Part shown: positions 1-8,070 of the stretch, piece after piece
Layout: each line of letters starts with the position of its first letter
Numbering within the stretch: position 1 is the stretch's first letter
Origin: JBDNJM01 sp041687755
GTDB taxonomy: Bacteria > Planctomycetota > UBA1135 > GCA-002686595
DNA: 64,000 nucleotides
Reading direction: 5' to 3'
NCBI GenBank assembly: GCA_041687755.1
Contig: JBDNJM010000040.1
Span: forward strand, 41,779-105,778
Translations under genes and position numbers: made by a program
Notes under the pieces: model-generated
What the model saw: the letters and a program-made list of their open reading frames with translations, nothing else
Databases searched by the model: none
What the model was told of the DNA's origin: nothing

Positions 1-227
1 ATCAGGCACAGCCCCCCCCCCGCCCAAACATCCAGGGCAGGCAGCAAGAACCCGGCCAGGAGCCCTAGGGCGCCCGCGACCTCCAGCGCCCCCACGAGCA
101 TGCGCAGGCGCGCCAGCCCGTAGCGCTCGAACTCGAGCACCATCGAGGCCGAGACCATGCAGAACACGCCGTAGTACAGGAACGCTGCCGCGGACAGCAA
201 CTTGACCAGGTGGAACGCGGAGAACAT
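1..227 (-). CDS. DoxX-like membrane protein, 3' end beyond the window
   Basis: Reading the minus strand from the ATG at 227 gives an open frame running off the left edge (75 residues). It starts MFSAFHLVKLLSAAAFLYYG and contains a glutamate followed by RYGLARLRMLVGALEVAGAL, the pattern of DoxX-like four-helix membrane proteins. The visible part has a hydrophobic first helix and most of a second and third. The gene is divergent from another DoxX-like gene at 287, with only about 60 bases between the starts. The biochemical role of this group is poorly defined. The family call is fairly safe, the function is not. Confidence 0.6.
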   Translation of the reverse strand, partial: MFSAFHLVKLLSAAAFLYYGVFCMVSASMVLEFERYGLARLRMLVGALEVAGALGLLAGFLLPALDVWAGGGLCL

Positions 228-286
228 TCCCAGAGGATAGCACGGGAGGCTTGGCTCCAAGCCCACTCCCGATCCACAATGCTTCC

Positions 287-655
287 ATGCCCCCGTTCAC
301 TCTTGCGCTCGTCCTCCAGCTCGTGCTCGCCCTCGGTCTCCTGAACGTCTGGCTCGTCCGGGCGAGCAATTCCACCACCTTTCGCGGCCGCGGCGCCGAC
401 TCGCTGCGCGACGAGTTCTCGCAGTACGGGCTTCCCGAGCCCGTGTTCTACGTCGTCGGAGCCCTCAAGCTCGGGACGGCAGCCGCCCTGATCGCTGGCC
501 TCTGGTTTCCCGCGCTCGTGCTGCCCGCGGCAGCCCTGCTCAGCGCGCTGATGCTCGGCGCGCTCGCGATGCACATCAAGGTCGGCGACCCGCCGCTGCG
601 CTCTCTGCCCGCCGCCCTGATGCTCGGCATGAGCCTCGCGCTGATCTTCGTCTGA
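287..655 (+). CDS. DoxX-like family integral membrane protein
   Basis: About 122 residues with four hydrophobic segments, a conserved-looking FSQYGLPEPVFYVVGALKLG stretch between helices one and two, and a final helix ending in LALIFV. This matches small DoxX-like membrane proteins. I place the start at the ATG at 287 (MPPFTLALVLQLVLALG), because the upstream in-frame GTG at 251 would add a short hydrophilic leader to a membrane helix. It is divergent from the partial DoxX-like gene at 1-227, so the two may share a promoter region and be paralogues. No catalytic motif is visible. Confidence 0.65.
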   Translation: MPPFTLALVLQLVLALGLLNVWLVRASNSTTFRGRGADSLRDEFSQYGLPEPVFYVVGALKLGTAAALIAGLWFPALVLPAAALLSALMLGALAMHIKVGDPPLRSLPAALMLGMSLALIFV

Positions 656-751
656 GCCGACCGGGCATCCTCTCCGCCAGAACAGCGCGCGCCCTCTGCC
701 CGTCGGCCTGTGCCGTTCTGGACATCGGAAGAAACACGCGAGGAGAAGCGC

Positions 752-1068
752 ATGGGCTCAGCGGGCGGACAGGGACGTCTTTGGGGGGCCGAAGCGGACA
801 AGTGGCCGATGATCCAGGAACCCCATCACGGGCCGTTGTTCACGGCGATGCTCGAGGCGGCGGGGGTCGCGCCTGGCAAGCGCATGCTCGACGTCGGTTG
901 CGGCGGGGGCTTCTCCACCCGGGTTGCCGTCGAGCGCGGGTCACGGGGCTCGACGCCGCCGCGGGCATGATCGACCACGCCCGCGCAGTCGTCCCGGAGC
1001 CGTACGCCGCGCAGCGTTCGACTTCGCTACGCTTTGAAGCGGGCCCATGTCGTCAGGGCAGCCCCTAG
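752..1068 (+). pseudogene. Broken class I SAM-dependent methyltransferase
   Basis: An ATG at 752, preceded by an aggagaag ribosome-binding site, opens a frame with LWGAEADKWPMIQEP and the SAM-binding motif LDVGCGGGFSTRVAVERG. The expected next strand (ARVTGLDAAAGMIDHAR) lies in a different frame, so a frameshift sits near 940. The continuation stops at 1068 without the rest of the Rossmann fold. A typical relative is about 250 residues, so the 3' half is missing. Sequencing error could explain the frameshift but not the truncation. Confidence 0.7.
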
Positions 1069-1149
1069 CGCCCCATCGCAGCTGCAGTCCGCATTCGTGC
1101 GGGACCGACCCGCGGCGCCCGACCCCGCCACAACCCCCCAAGCCATCCC

Positions 1150-2160
1150 GTGAAGTTCCAGGACTACTACGAGTTGCTCGGTGTCGACCGCGATGCGAGC
1201 CCCGAGCGAATCAAGAAGGCCTACCGCAAGCTCGCGCTGAAGTGGCACCCGGACCAGAACACGAACGACCCGGACGCCGCCGAGATCCGGTTCAAGCAGA
1301 TCAGTGAGGCTTACGAAGTCCTCTCCGATCCGGAGAAGCGCAAGAAGTTCGACCGCTTCGGTGAGCACTGGGAGCACGGTCAGGAGTTCGAGCCGCCGTC
1401 CGGGGAGCGCACCATGTCGCGCGAGGATTTCGAGGCCGCCTTCGGGGGCACGGGCGGCTTTTCGGATTTCTTCCAGTCTGCATTCGGTGACGACATGCGG
1501 CGCGACTTCGACGGCGAGCCGCGCCGGCACGGCCGCTATCGCTTCCGCGGCGCGGACGTCCGTGCGGATCTCACACTGTCCGCTTCAGACGCGCTCGCGG
1601 GCGGCACGCGTGACTTCCAGGTCCCCGCGCGCGTCGACTGTCCGAGCTGCGGCGGCACCGGCGCTCTCTCGCAGCACGTGTGTCCCTCGTGCGGCGGAGT
1701 CGGTAAGGTCCGACAAACGAAGACCGTCGAGCTCAAGATTCCCGCAAACGTTCGGGACGGACTGACACTACGCCTGAAGGGCCTAGGTGAGCCCGGCGGG
1801 AGCGAAGGCGAAGCCGGCGACTTGCATCTGGCGCTGCGGCTTCAGGACGACGAGAACTTCAGCGTCCGGGGCGACGATCTTGAGACGAGCGTGACGCTCG
1901 CTCCGTGGGACGCGGAGAACGGCACGAAGATCGAGGTGCAAACCGCGCGTGGCACAGCCACGGTCAACGTCCCGCCCAGCTCACGCAGCGGAAAGCTGCT
2001 GCGCCTGCGCGAACAGGGCCTAGCGAAGCGCGGCGGTGGACACGGCGACTTGCTTGTTCGGCTTCAGATCGATTTGCCGAAGGAGCTGACGGCTCGCCAA
2101 AAAGAACTCCTGCGCGAACTCGGCACCGTCGCGACCGCCGAACGGGGAGGTGCCGCGTGA
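1150..2160 (+). CDS. cbpA: DnaJ/CbpA-type J-domain co-chaperone
   Basis: 336 residues from a GTG start. Residues 1-70 form a J-domain with HPD at 33-35 (KWHPDQN), the motif that stimulates DnaK ATP hydrolysis. A Gly/Phe-rich linker follows, then two beta-rich substrate-binding domains (DnaJ C, about 165-325). Only two CxxCxG motifs are present (CPSCGGTG and CPSCGGVG), where classic DnaJ has four and CbpA has none. It may bind one zinc or retain a vestige. The downstream gene is a CbpM-like modulator overlapping by four bases, which supports a CbpA-type role. A canonical DnaJ is encoded at 38569. Confidence 0.85.
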   Translation: MKFQDYYELLGVDRDASPERIKKAYRKLALKWHPDQNTNDPDAAEIRFKQISEAYEVLSDPEKRKKFDRFGEHWEHGQEFEPPSGERTMSREDFEAAFGGTGGFSDFFQSAFGDDMRRDFDGEPRRHGRYRFRGADVRADLTLSASDALAGGTRDFQVPARVDCPSCGGTGALSQHVCPSCGGVGKVRQTKTVELKIPANVRDGLTLRLKGLGEPGGSEGEAGDLHLALRLQDDENFSVRGDDLETSVTLAPWDAENGTKIEVQTARGTATVNVPPSSRSGKLLRLREQGLAKRGGGHGDLLVRLQIDLPKELTARQKELLRELGTVATAERGGAA

Positions 2161-2402
2161 GCGTCAAATCCGTCCGCATCGAGGGCCGACTGTACCTGTC
2201 CATCGAGATCCTCGCCGAGCTGTACGAGGTGCAGAGCGTCCTGCTGCGGAAGGCCTACAAGAGCGGCCTGCTCGGCACGGGCGTCGAACACGAGTGCACG
2301 CTGTGCATCGAGGCCGTCAAGCTCGATCGAGTCGCGACGATCGTGCGGCTGCACGAATCCTTCGGTCTCGACCTGGAAGCCATCACCAAGCGGTTCGCCT
2401 AG
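2157..2402 (+). CDS. cbpM: CbpM-like MerR-family chaperone modulator
   Basis: 81 residues starting at a GTG that overlaps the cbpA stop codon (GTGA), so translation is probably coupled. The sequence (LYLSIEILAELYEVQSVLLR, then RVATIVRLHESFGLDLEAI) matches the small MerR-like helix-turn-helix modulators encoded next to CbpA. In characterised species CbpM binds the CbpA J-domain and inhibits its co-chaperone activity. The protein contains a CTLC pair, unusual for this short family. The call rests on position and size as well as sequence. Confidence 0.75.
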   Translation: MSVKSVRIEGRLYLSIEILAELYEVQSVLLRKAYKSGLLGTGVEHECTLCIEAVKLDRVATIVRLHESFGLDLEAITKRFA

Positions 2403-2485
2403 GGAGCGTGAGGCGCGGTCCCCATCGATGGGCGACGGGGCGGGCTAGATCGCATCTCAGCCGGCGTCCATGCCGGATAAGAAGA

Positions 2486-2554
2486 GTGATACGCCAAGAG
2501 GTCCTGAGTTCGAGCCAGGTCCGAGAATGGCTCCGGGAGCTTGAGTCGCTGCGC
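2486..2554 (+). repeat. Recombinase-tail scar, copy A
   Basis: A 23-codon stretch (VIRQEVLSSSQVREWLRELE continuing SLR) that aligns without gaps to segments at 4925-4993 and 9402-9470. The third copy forms the end of a serine-recombinase pseudogene. Here no recombinase body is attached. It is the most diverged of the three copies. Confidence 0.5.
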
Positions 2555-2675
2555 CAGGCTGTCCTTGCGCCCCTGAAGCGGCTCTGCGGCCTCCCGAGCA
2601 AGGACAGAAACGCGCAGCCTCAGTATCCACGCTGCGAACGGACTCCTGGGTCGAACGCTGTAGACTGCCCCTACC

Positions 2676-4364
2676 ATGGCCCTCTGGAACAAGTTCTGGC
2701 CCCGCCGGGAGCCTCCTCCTAGTCCAAGCTCTCCGAGTTCCGGCCCCGTGCACGCGTTGCGTGTCGCGCGCGCCTACCACGAGCAGACCAAGCACAATTT
2801 CCAGCGCTATGCCACGGGGCCGCAGGAGCTCGATTGGGACACCCAACCGAATCCGTTCCGACGCTTCGCTGAAGCGCCGACCTCGCGCCTGGTGCTTCCG
2901 GACGGCGATGCGGGACCGGACTACGGACAGGCGCTGGTCGAGGGGCTCGTCCCGTCGGCCCCGCTCGACCCCACCAGCATCTCGCGCTTGCTCTACGACA
3001 GCCTGGCGATCTCCGCGTGGAAGGAGGCCGGGGAGGCGCGCTGGGCCCTGCGCGTGAACCCATCGAGCGGGAACCTCCACCCGACCGAGGGCTACCTGAT
3101 GCTGCCGCCCATGGACGAACTCGGAGGCAGCGCCGGCGTCTACCACTACGCGCCGCGTGAGCACGTGCTTGAGCGTCGCGCCGCACTCCCCGCAGAGCTC
3201 TGGCAAGCCCTGGGCCTGCCCGCGGGTAGTTTCCTCGTCGCCCTGAGTTCCATCCACTGGCGTGAGTCCTGGAAGTACGGCGAACGAGGGTTCCGTTACT
3301 GCCAGCACGACGTCGGGCACGCCCTAGGGGCGCTCGCGATCGGCGCGGCCGGACTCGGTTGGCGCGCGCGCCTCGTGCAGGACATCGGAACGCGCGATAT
3401 CGGTCGATTGATCGGGCTCGCGGACACGGCCGACCATCCGAGCTCCGAGGCCGAGTACCCCGACTGTCTCGTGAGCCTGGGCCCCACAGAAGACGAGCCG
3501 CGGCTGGGCGCCGTCCCGTTCGCACGCTTCGACGACTTGCCTTGGGCGGGGACCCCGAATGATCTCTCGCCGAACCACCTCGATTGGGAGGCGATCGAGG
3601 TGACGGCGGAGGCCGTGCGCAAGCCCACCGGTGCACCGCCCCTACCGCCCTGGCCACGCGACGGCACGGCCGAACCCGTGGAGAGCGGTCTGAACGGCCT
3701 GCGTGAAGTCGTTCGTCGGCGGCGTAGCGGCCTCGCCTTCGACGCTCAGACCGGCCTGCCCGCGGCGACGTTCTTCCGCATCCTCGAAAGCTGCATGCCC
3801 CGCGCCGGGCGTGTGCCCTTCGCCCAGTTCCCATGGAGCCCGCGCCTGCACCTCGCCGTGTTCGTGCACCGCGTCGAGGGACTGACCCCTGGTCTGTATT
3901 GGCTGCAACGTGACCCCGCCAGCGCGGAGGCCGTGCGTGCCGCCTGCCGCGAGGAGTTCCTGTGGACACCCGCGGAAGGAAAGCCGGATGCGCTGCCGCT
4001 CTCACTGTTGCTTCCCGCGGACCTACGCGGTCAGGCGACCTCGATCTCTTGCGGCCAGGCGATCGCAGGCGACGGCGCCTTCAGCCTCGGCATGCTCGCG
4101 GAATTCGATCGCTCACTCGACGACCACGGCGCGTGGTTCTACCCCCGGCTCTATTGGGAAGCGGGCGCCCTCGGTCAGGTGCTCTACCTGGAAGCCGAGG
4201 CGGTCGGGCTCCGGTCCACGGGCATCGGTTGTTACTTCGACGACCCCATGCACTCAATCCTCGGACTCCGATCGAGTGCCCTGCAGAGCCTCTACCACTT
4301 CACGGTCGGTAAACAGGTCGACGACCCGCGCCTGACGGATAGACCCGCGTACCCCGCGCCCTAG
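2676..4364 (+). CDS. SagB/ThcOx-family nitroreductase-fold oxidoreductase with two nitroreductase-like halves
   Basis: 562 residues. The N-terminal half has the SagB/ThcOx hallmarks: a VARAYHEQTKH opening, LYDSLAISAWKE, NPSSGNLHPTEGYL, and GFRYCQHDVGHALGALAIGA. The C-terminal half begins a second nitroreductase-like segment (REVVRRRRSGLAFD) and ends with a membrane-free LYWEAGALGQVLYLEAEAVG motif. Members of this fold are FMN-dependent oxidoreductases, and some oxidise azolines to azoles in ribosomally made peptides. No YcaO cyclodehydratase or precursor peptide is visible nearby, so a peptide-modification role cannot be claimed. The gene stands alone, with a weak hairpin about 90 bases after its stop. 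Confidence 0.75.
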   Translation: MALWNKFWPRREPPPSPSSPSSGPVHALRVARAYHEQTKHNFQRYATGPQELDWDTQPNPFRRFAEAPTSRLVLPDGDAGPDYGQALVEGLVPSAPLDPTSISRLLYDSLAISAWKEAGEARWALRVNPSSGNLHPTEGYLMLPPMDELGGSAGVYHYAPREHVLERRAALPAELWQALGLPAGSFLVALSSIHWRESWKYGERGFRYCQHDVGHALGALAIGAAGLGWRARLVQDIGTRDIGRLIGLADTADHPSSEAEYPDCLVSLGPTEDEPRLGAVPFARFDDLPWAGTPNDLSPNHLDWEAIEVTAEAVRKPTGAPPLPPWPRDGTAEPVESGLNGLREVVRRRRSGLAFDAQTGLPAATFFRILESCMPRAGRVPFAQFPWSPRLHLAVFVHRVEGLTPGLYWLQRDPASAEAVRAACREEFLWTPAEGKPDALPLSLLLPADLRGQATSISCGQAIAGDGAFSLGMLAEFDRSLDDHGAWFYPRLYWEAGALGQVLYLEAEAVGLRSTGIGCYFDDPMHSILGLRSSALQSLYHFTVGKQVDDPRLTDRPAYPAP

Positions 4365-4451
4365 AACGAACTCGCGGCCTAGGGCGCGGAGCGGGGCGTA
4401 GCAGGCTCTCCCTGAAGGCAATGGAAAGGGTCGCTGTGGCGCATCCGCGAA

Positions 4452-4478
4452 CCTCCCACCCGCACGGGCGCTGGGAGG
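4452..4478 (+). terminator. Possible terminator hairpin after the SagB-like gene
   Basis: CCTCCCA and TGGGAGG pair over a 13-base loop containing a further short C/G pairing. There is no U-tract. Its position 90 bases past the stop at 4364 makes it a plausible but weak terminator. Confidence 0.3.
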
Positions 4479-4924
4479 AGACTCTTGCGGGTCCCTTTCG
4501 GATGGGACGCTCCGGTTGGGACACCGAACAACCCTAGGCTCATTGGCATCGACACTCGCCACGCGACCCCTCTCAACCTTGCCGCTCCTGTGCCGCCCCC
4601 GTCGCAGTGCTCGATCGCTGTTGCAGCCGCTCCCGTGATGGGCTGCGGCGACGGCAAGGTCAATGCGGGATGTATGGGGCAAGCAACCCAGAGAGCTGCG
4701 TGAACGGACCATCTGACGAGCAGGACGTCTCTGACGTCCGTTCGTGAGCAGACCGAAGCCGCGTGGGAGCGACAACCGACCAGCGGAGGATCCCGAGAGG
4801 CTTGGGTCCCGCTCTAGTCGAGGCCCTTCCCAGAAGGCCTTCTCTTTCGGCGAAGGCTGCTTGAACCGCCAAACTTTCGACTTAGTCCAGCCTCTGACAC
4901 GCGTGGGAACGCGCGGAGGTGAGA

Positions 4925-4993
4925 GTGGTAAACCAACCCGTTCCGAGTTGGAACCAGGTTCGACATTGTCTTTCTGAGTTGGTGAGCCTGCGT
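4925..4993 (+). repeat. Recombinase-tail scar, copy B
   Basis: Encodes VVNQPVPSWNQVRHCLSELV followed by SLR over 23 codons, aligned without gaps to copies at 2486-2554 and 9402-9470. DNA identity is highest over gagttggaaccaggttcg. No intact gene is attached. Confidence 0.55.
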
Positions 4994-5131
4994 AAGGCGT
5001 TCGAGACGCAAGGACATCGCGCCTTCGTACCCTCTGGATGAGGCTTGGGCTCCCGATTCACTGGTCCCCGAGGAGATTGGAACCCCCTACATGGCAGCTT
5101 GAGCACGGAAGAGCCGTGATCGCCAGATAGC

Positions 5132-5952
5132 ATGCACGTCGTGACCAAGCCGACGTCCGACAGCTCGTTCAACGAAGACGTAGCTGCCTTCTACGAATCG
5201 ACACTCGTCCCACTCATCTTCGAGAACTACGCCGACGACCTCGCGGCCAGAGCGCGGGCGCTCAATCCTGCGTGGGTACTGGAAGTCGCGTGCAGAACTG
5301 GCGTAGTCATGCGTGCCCTTGCCTCGTCTCTACCCGGGGCGTGCGCGATCACCGCAAGCGACCTGAACGAGGCAATGGTCGCGCACGCAAAACGAGTGGC
5401 ACTTCCCGCCGCGAGACGTGGCGACCAGCGGACGTGATGGCGCTCCCGTACGCCGACGCGACCTTCGACGCCGTCGTCTGCCAGTTCAGCGCCATGTTCT
5501 TCCCAGATCGCGCCGCCGCCTACCGAGGGATCCGCCGAGTGCTGCGCCCAGGCGGCACGTTCCTGTTCAATAATTCGAACAGTATCGAGGACAACGAATT
5601 CGCCGACGTCGTCACCGAAGCCGTCGGCTCGCTCCATCCAGAAGACCCTCCGCTGTTCCTCGCCCGGACTCCTCACGGCCACGGACTCCCCGCTGAAATC
5701 GAAGGCGACGTGGAAGCCGCTGGCTTCGGCCGGTGCTCACTGAACCAGCGCGACGACGTCAGCCCAGCCCCGGGCCCCGAAGTACCGGCCATCGCCTGTG
5801 TACAGGGCACTCCGTTGCGCAACGAGATCGAGGCCCGGGATCCTGGTGGCCTCGAACGCGCCACGGAAGTCGCTACCGCAGCCCTCCGGGAGCGCTACGG
5901 GGACGGGCATATCCAGGGGCGGATTAGTGCCGTGGTGGTCGCCGCCTGCTGA
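5132..5952 (+). pseudogene. Frameshifted class I SAM-dependent methyltransferase
   Basis: The first frame (ATG 5132) encodes NEDVAAFYESTLVPLIFENY and the SAM motif region WVLEVACRTGVVMRALA through SDLNEAMVAHAK, then stops at 5437. The rest of the fold continues in another frame: DVMALPYADATFDAVVCQFS, then MFFPDRAAAYRGIRRVLRPG, ending at 5952. Together they make one methyltransferase of about 270 residues, so a frameshift near 5390-5430 splits it. The usual glycine-rich motif reads EVACRTG instead of DVGCGTG, which suggests decay rather than only a sequencing error. It lies just outside the inferred left boundary of the tRNA-Glu island. Confidence 0.7.
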
Positions 5953-5991
5953 GCCGACCTCACAGCCTCTTCGAGTCGAGGCGGCGAGAGA

Positions 5992-6041
5992 TGGTGACCC
6001 TGGGGGACTTGAACCCCTGTCGCCAGGATGAAGACCTGCCC
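5992..6041 (-). other. Displaced tRNA-Glu 3'-half (candidate left attachment site)
   Basis: Read on the minus strand this 50-base stretch matches the 3' half of the intact tRNA-Glu at 21627-21704: anticodon arm with TTC, CCTGG, a T-arm GGGGTTCAAGTCCCC and GGGTCACCA. Roughly 42 of 50 positions agree. It is not a functional tRNA as read: position 33 is C rather than U, and the DNA upstream (6042-6081) does not give a normal D-arm. The same-strand orientation is what integration at a tRNA 3' end leaves behind. Confidence 0.6.
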
Positions 6042-6062
6042 GCATCCCCTGCTCTTGGGCCA

Positions 6063-6437
6063 CTAGGCTCGACTTAGGACCACCCCACAGAGTGTGTCGG
6101 TGCTGGTGTCGGTGGTCGTGTGCGGAAGACGAGGCCGAACTGGGCACCGCAACGATGCGTGGGACTCAGCAGGAAGCGGTTCAAGCGCCGCACCGAGTCT
6201 GTCGGCCTTGGCGTTGCTGTTGAACAGGCTGCGGATCTCGGTCCTGGTCGGCCCCTCGGGTGGGGCGCGTAGCGCACCGATGATCTGGTCCGCAACGGGG
6301 CCGCCGAGGCTGCCCCCGAAGACGTACGCCGCCGGGTCCTCGGCGTGCACCCAGACGGCAAGCGCCGCCAGAAGATGAACGCGACGCACCACCGTGCTCA
6401 TGTCGAAGAGCGCGTACACTATGGAGATCCGTGTCAC
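6063..6437 (-). pseudogene. C-terminal remnant of a DUF3987-type mobile-element protein
   Basis: The middle of this frame (ADQIIGALRAPPEGPTRTEI, then RSLFNSNAKADRLGAALEPL) resembles the C-terminal winged-helix segment of DUF3987-type primase/helicase-like proteins, which are common in integrated elements. The remainder (from PAESHASLRC onward) reads like out-of-frame sequence, and the whole N-terminal body is missing. It abuts the displaced tRNA half, as expected for the edge of an old element. The family assignment is from motif memory, so moderate. Confidence 0.5.
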
Positions 6438-6554
6438 TTGTGCTTCCGCTCGAGCCTCGCGGCTGGGCCCGTGTTATTATTACCGGTTAACTTCGCCACA
6501 CTTGGCCGCCTGTGAACAAACGGGGTTCATACCGGCCGCATCCCTACACACGTA
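6438..6554. other. Short AT-richer upstream region of the HAF-repeat gene
   Basis: This spacer contains the only conspicuously AT-rich run nearby (gtgttattattaccggtta around 6471-6489), a reasonable place for a promoter for the gene at 6555. I could not assign clear -35 and -10 boxes. Confidence 0.25.
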
Positions 6555-7916
6555 ATGCAGATCTCACGCGCTCTTAACTGCCTCGTCCCCTTGGCAGTAT
6601 TGGCCGCCTTTGCACAAGTCGGTGGCGCACAGAGCTACACGATCGTGGACCTCGGTTCCCTCAGCACGAATCCCCTGCACGAGGTGCACGCGGTCGCACT
6701 GAACGACCGCGGTCACGTCCACGGGACGAACGAGCTGAATGGCGGGTTCGGCACACCCAAGGTGCACAGCTTCCTTTGGGACGGAGCGTTGCAGCACATC
6801 TGGCCGATCAAGCCGGCGCTCTCTATTGGCGGCGGCGTAAACGACCTGGATCAAGTCGTGGGACACTCGACCGCGGGCTCGGGGAAGATCCACGGCTACC
6901 TCTGGGAGAACGGCGCCACGAGCGACATCCACGTGGGCCTGTTGAACTTCAGCCACGCGAACGACATCAACCGCGCCGGTTACGTGTGCGGCAGCAACTC
7001 GATGTTTGTATCAGGGCAGATCGTCGCGCAGTTCCGCGCGTACCTCAGACAACCCAATGGTGCTTGGTCAGACCTGGGCTCGCTTGGTGGGACGCAGGCA
7101 TTTGGGAGAGCGCTGAACAACAAGAACGAGGTCATCGGCACATCGACGAATAACCTCGATCAGACGCGCGGCTTTGTGACGCTGGGCGGCGGGCCGATGG
7201 TCGACCTTGGCTTCGTGGCGAGCAGCTGGATCACCCCGCGCGCGATCAACGACATGAGCGTGATCGCCGGCCTCTCCAACTCACAGGCGGGCACTCTGCG
7301 CCCCGTCAAGTGGCAAGCCGGTAGCGCGTTCGACCTTGGTACGCTCGGCGGACCCGAGGGCCGCGCGGACGGCATCAACGAGCACGGCGACATCGTCGGC
7401 TCGACCGACGACGGCACCGGGCAAGAGCGCGCGACGCGTTGGGCGGGCGCGGGCCCCGAGGACCTGAACGCGCTGATCCCCACCGGTACTGGCTGGTTCC
7501 TGGGCGGAGCCTCGGACATCAATAATCTGGGCGAGATCTGCGGTACCGGCACGATCGGCGGCTCGACGCGCGCGTACCGCCTGACACCAATCACCAGCGC
7601 GCCGCGCCTGGCCGGCTTCCAACTCGCAATCGCGGGCGCCGACGCGGCGCTGTTCGGCCTGGGCTTTCAGCCCGGCGCCACGGTCTTCATCATCTTTGGT
7701 TTCGCCGCGGGCTCGCCCCCCGTGCCCGGCTGCCCCGGACTCAACGCGGGCATCGCCGCACCGCAGATCCTGGCCGCGACCCCGGTCGACGTGGACGGCC
7801 GCATCGAGCTGCCGCTGAGGCTGCCCGCAAGCATCGCGGAACTGAGCGTCCTGTTGCAGGTCGTCGATCCTGTGAACTGCACGGTCAGCGACGTCATCAG
7901 GCAAACGTACTTGTAG
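6555..7916 (+). CDS. Exported HAF-repeat beta-propeller-like protein
   Basis: 453 residues. Residues 1-25 are a signal peptide (LVPLAVLAAFAQVGGAQS). The body repeats the HAF pattern, for example DLGSLGGTQAFGRALNNKNE, DLGTLGGPEGRADGINEHGD and DINNLGEICGTGTIGG, roughly one unit per 40-50 residues to about 345. The last 100 residues (from PRLAGFQLAIAGADAALFGL) form a separate beta-rich domain with a PGCPG pair, which I associate with exported planctomycete proteins. It is probably secreted or cell-surface. No enzymatic residues are evident and the function is unknown. It lies inside the inferred island, between a mobile-element remnant and a recombinase pseudogene. Confidence 0.7.
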   Translation: MQISRALNCLVPLAVLAAFAQVGGAQSYTIVDLGSLSTNPLHEVHAVALNDRGHVHGTNELNGGFGTPKVHSFLWDGALQHIWPIKPALSIGGGVNDLDQVVGHSTAGSGKIHGYLWENGATSDIHVGLLNFSHANDINRAGYVCGSNSMFVSGQIVAQFRAYLRQPNGAWSDLGSLGGTQAFGRALNNKNEVIGTSTNNLDQTRGFVTLGGGPMVDLGFVASSWITPRAINDMSVIAGLSNSQAGTLRPVKWQAGSAFDLGTLGGPEGRADGINEHGDIVGSTDDGTGQERATRWAGAGPEDLNALIPTGTGWFLGGASDINNLGEICGTGTIGGSTRAYRLTPITSAPRLAGFQLAIAGADAALFGLGFQPGATVFIIFGFAAGSPPVPGCPGLNAGIAAPQILAATPVDVDGRIELPLRLPASIAELSVLLQVVDPVNCTVSDVIRQTYL

Positions 7917-8070
7917 CCGCCGATTGGCGGCTTCCCTTCATTTTTCGGTATTGTTTCGGCTGAACCAATGTTCGCTCTGGCGCCGGTAAAAACAGGGGGA
8001 GCGTGCTTCCGCCGCCGCCTGTTACGACACCAACCTTAGCTCGTTCGCTTGAAGCGGATTACGCGCAAAG

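Larger units (their letters stand above)
4365..5131. other. Gene-poor stretch with hairpins and one recombinase-tail scar
   Basis: No convincing coding frame. It holds an inverted repeat at 4452-4478 (CCTCCCA / TGGGAGG), a perfect 7-bp palindrome at 4723-4739 (GGACGTC-tct-GACGTCC) and scar copy B at 4925-4993. The composition is less GC-biased than the flanking genes, consistent with decayed inserted DNA. Confidence 0.5.

Noticed and set aside
5992..6081. A complete tRNA-Glu, or a tRNA-Sec with UCA anticodon
   Set aside because: The 3' half is tRNA-like, but position 33 is C. The 5' part gives no D-arm and needs about 15 extra bases, and there is no long variable arm as in tRNA-Sec. A displaced half fits better.
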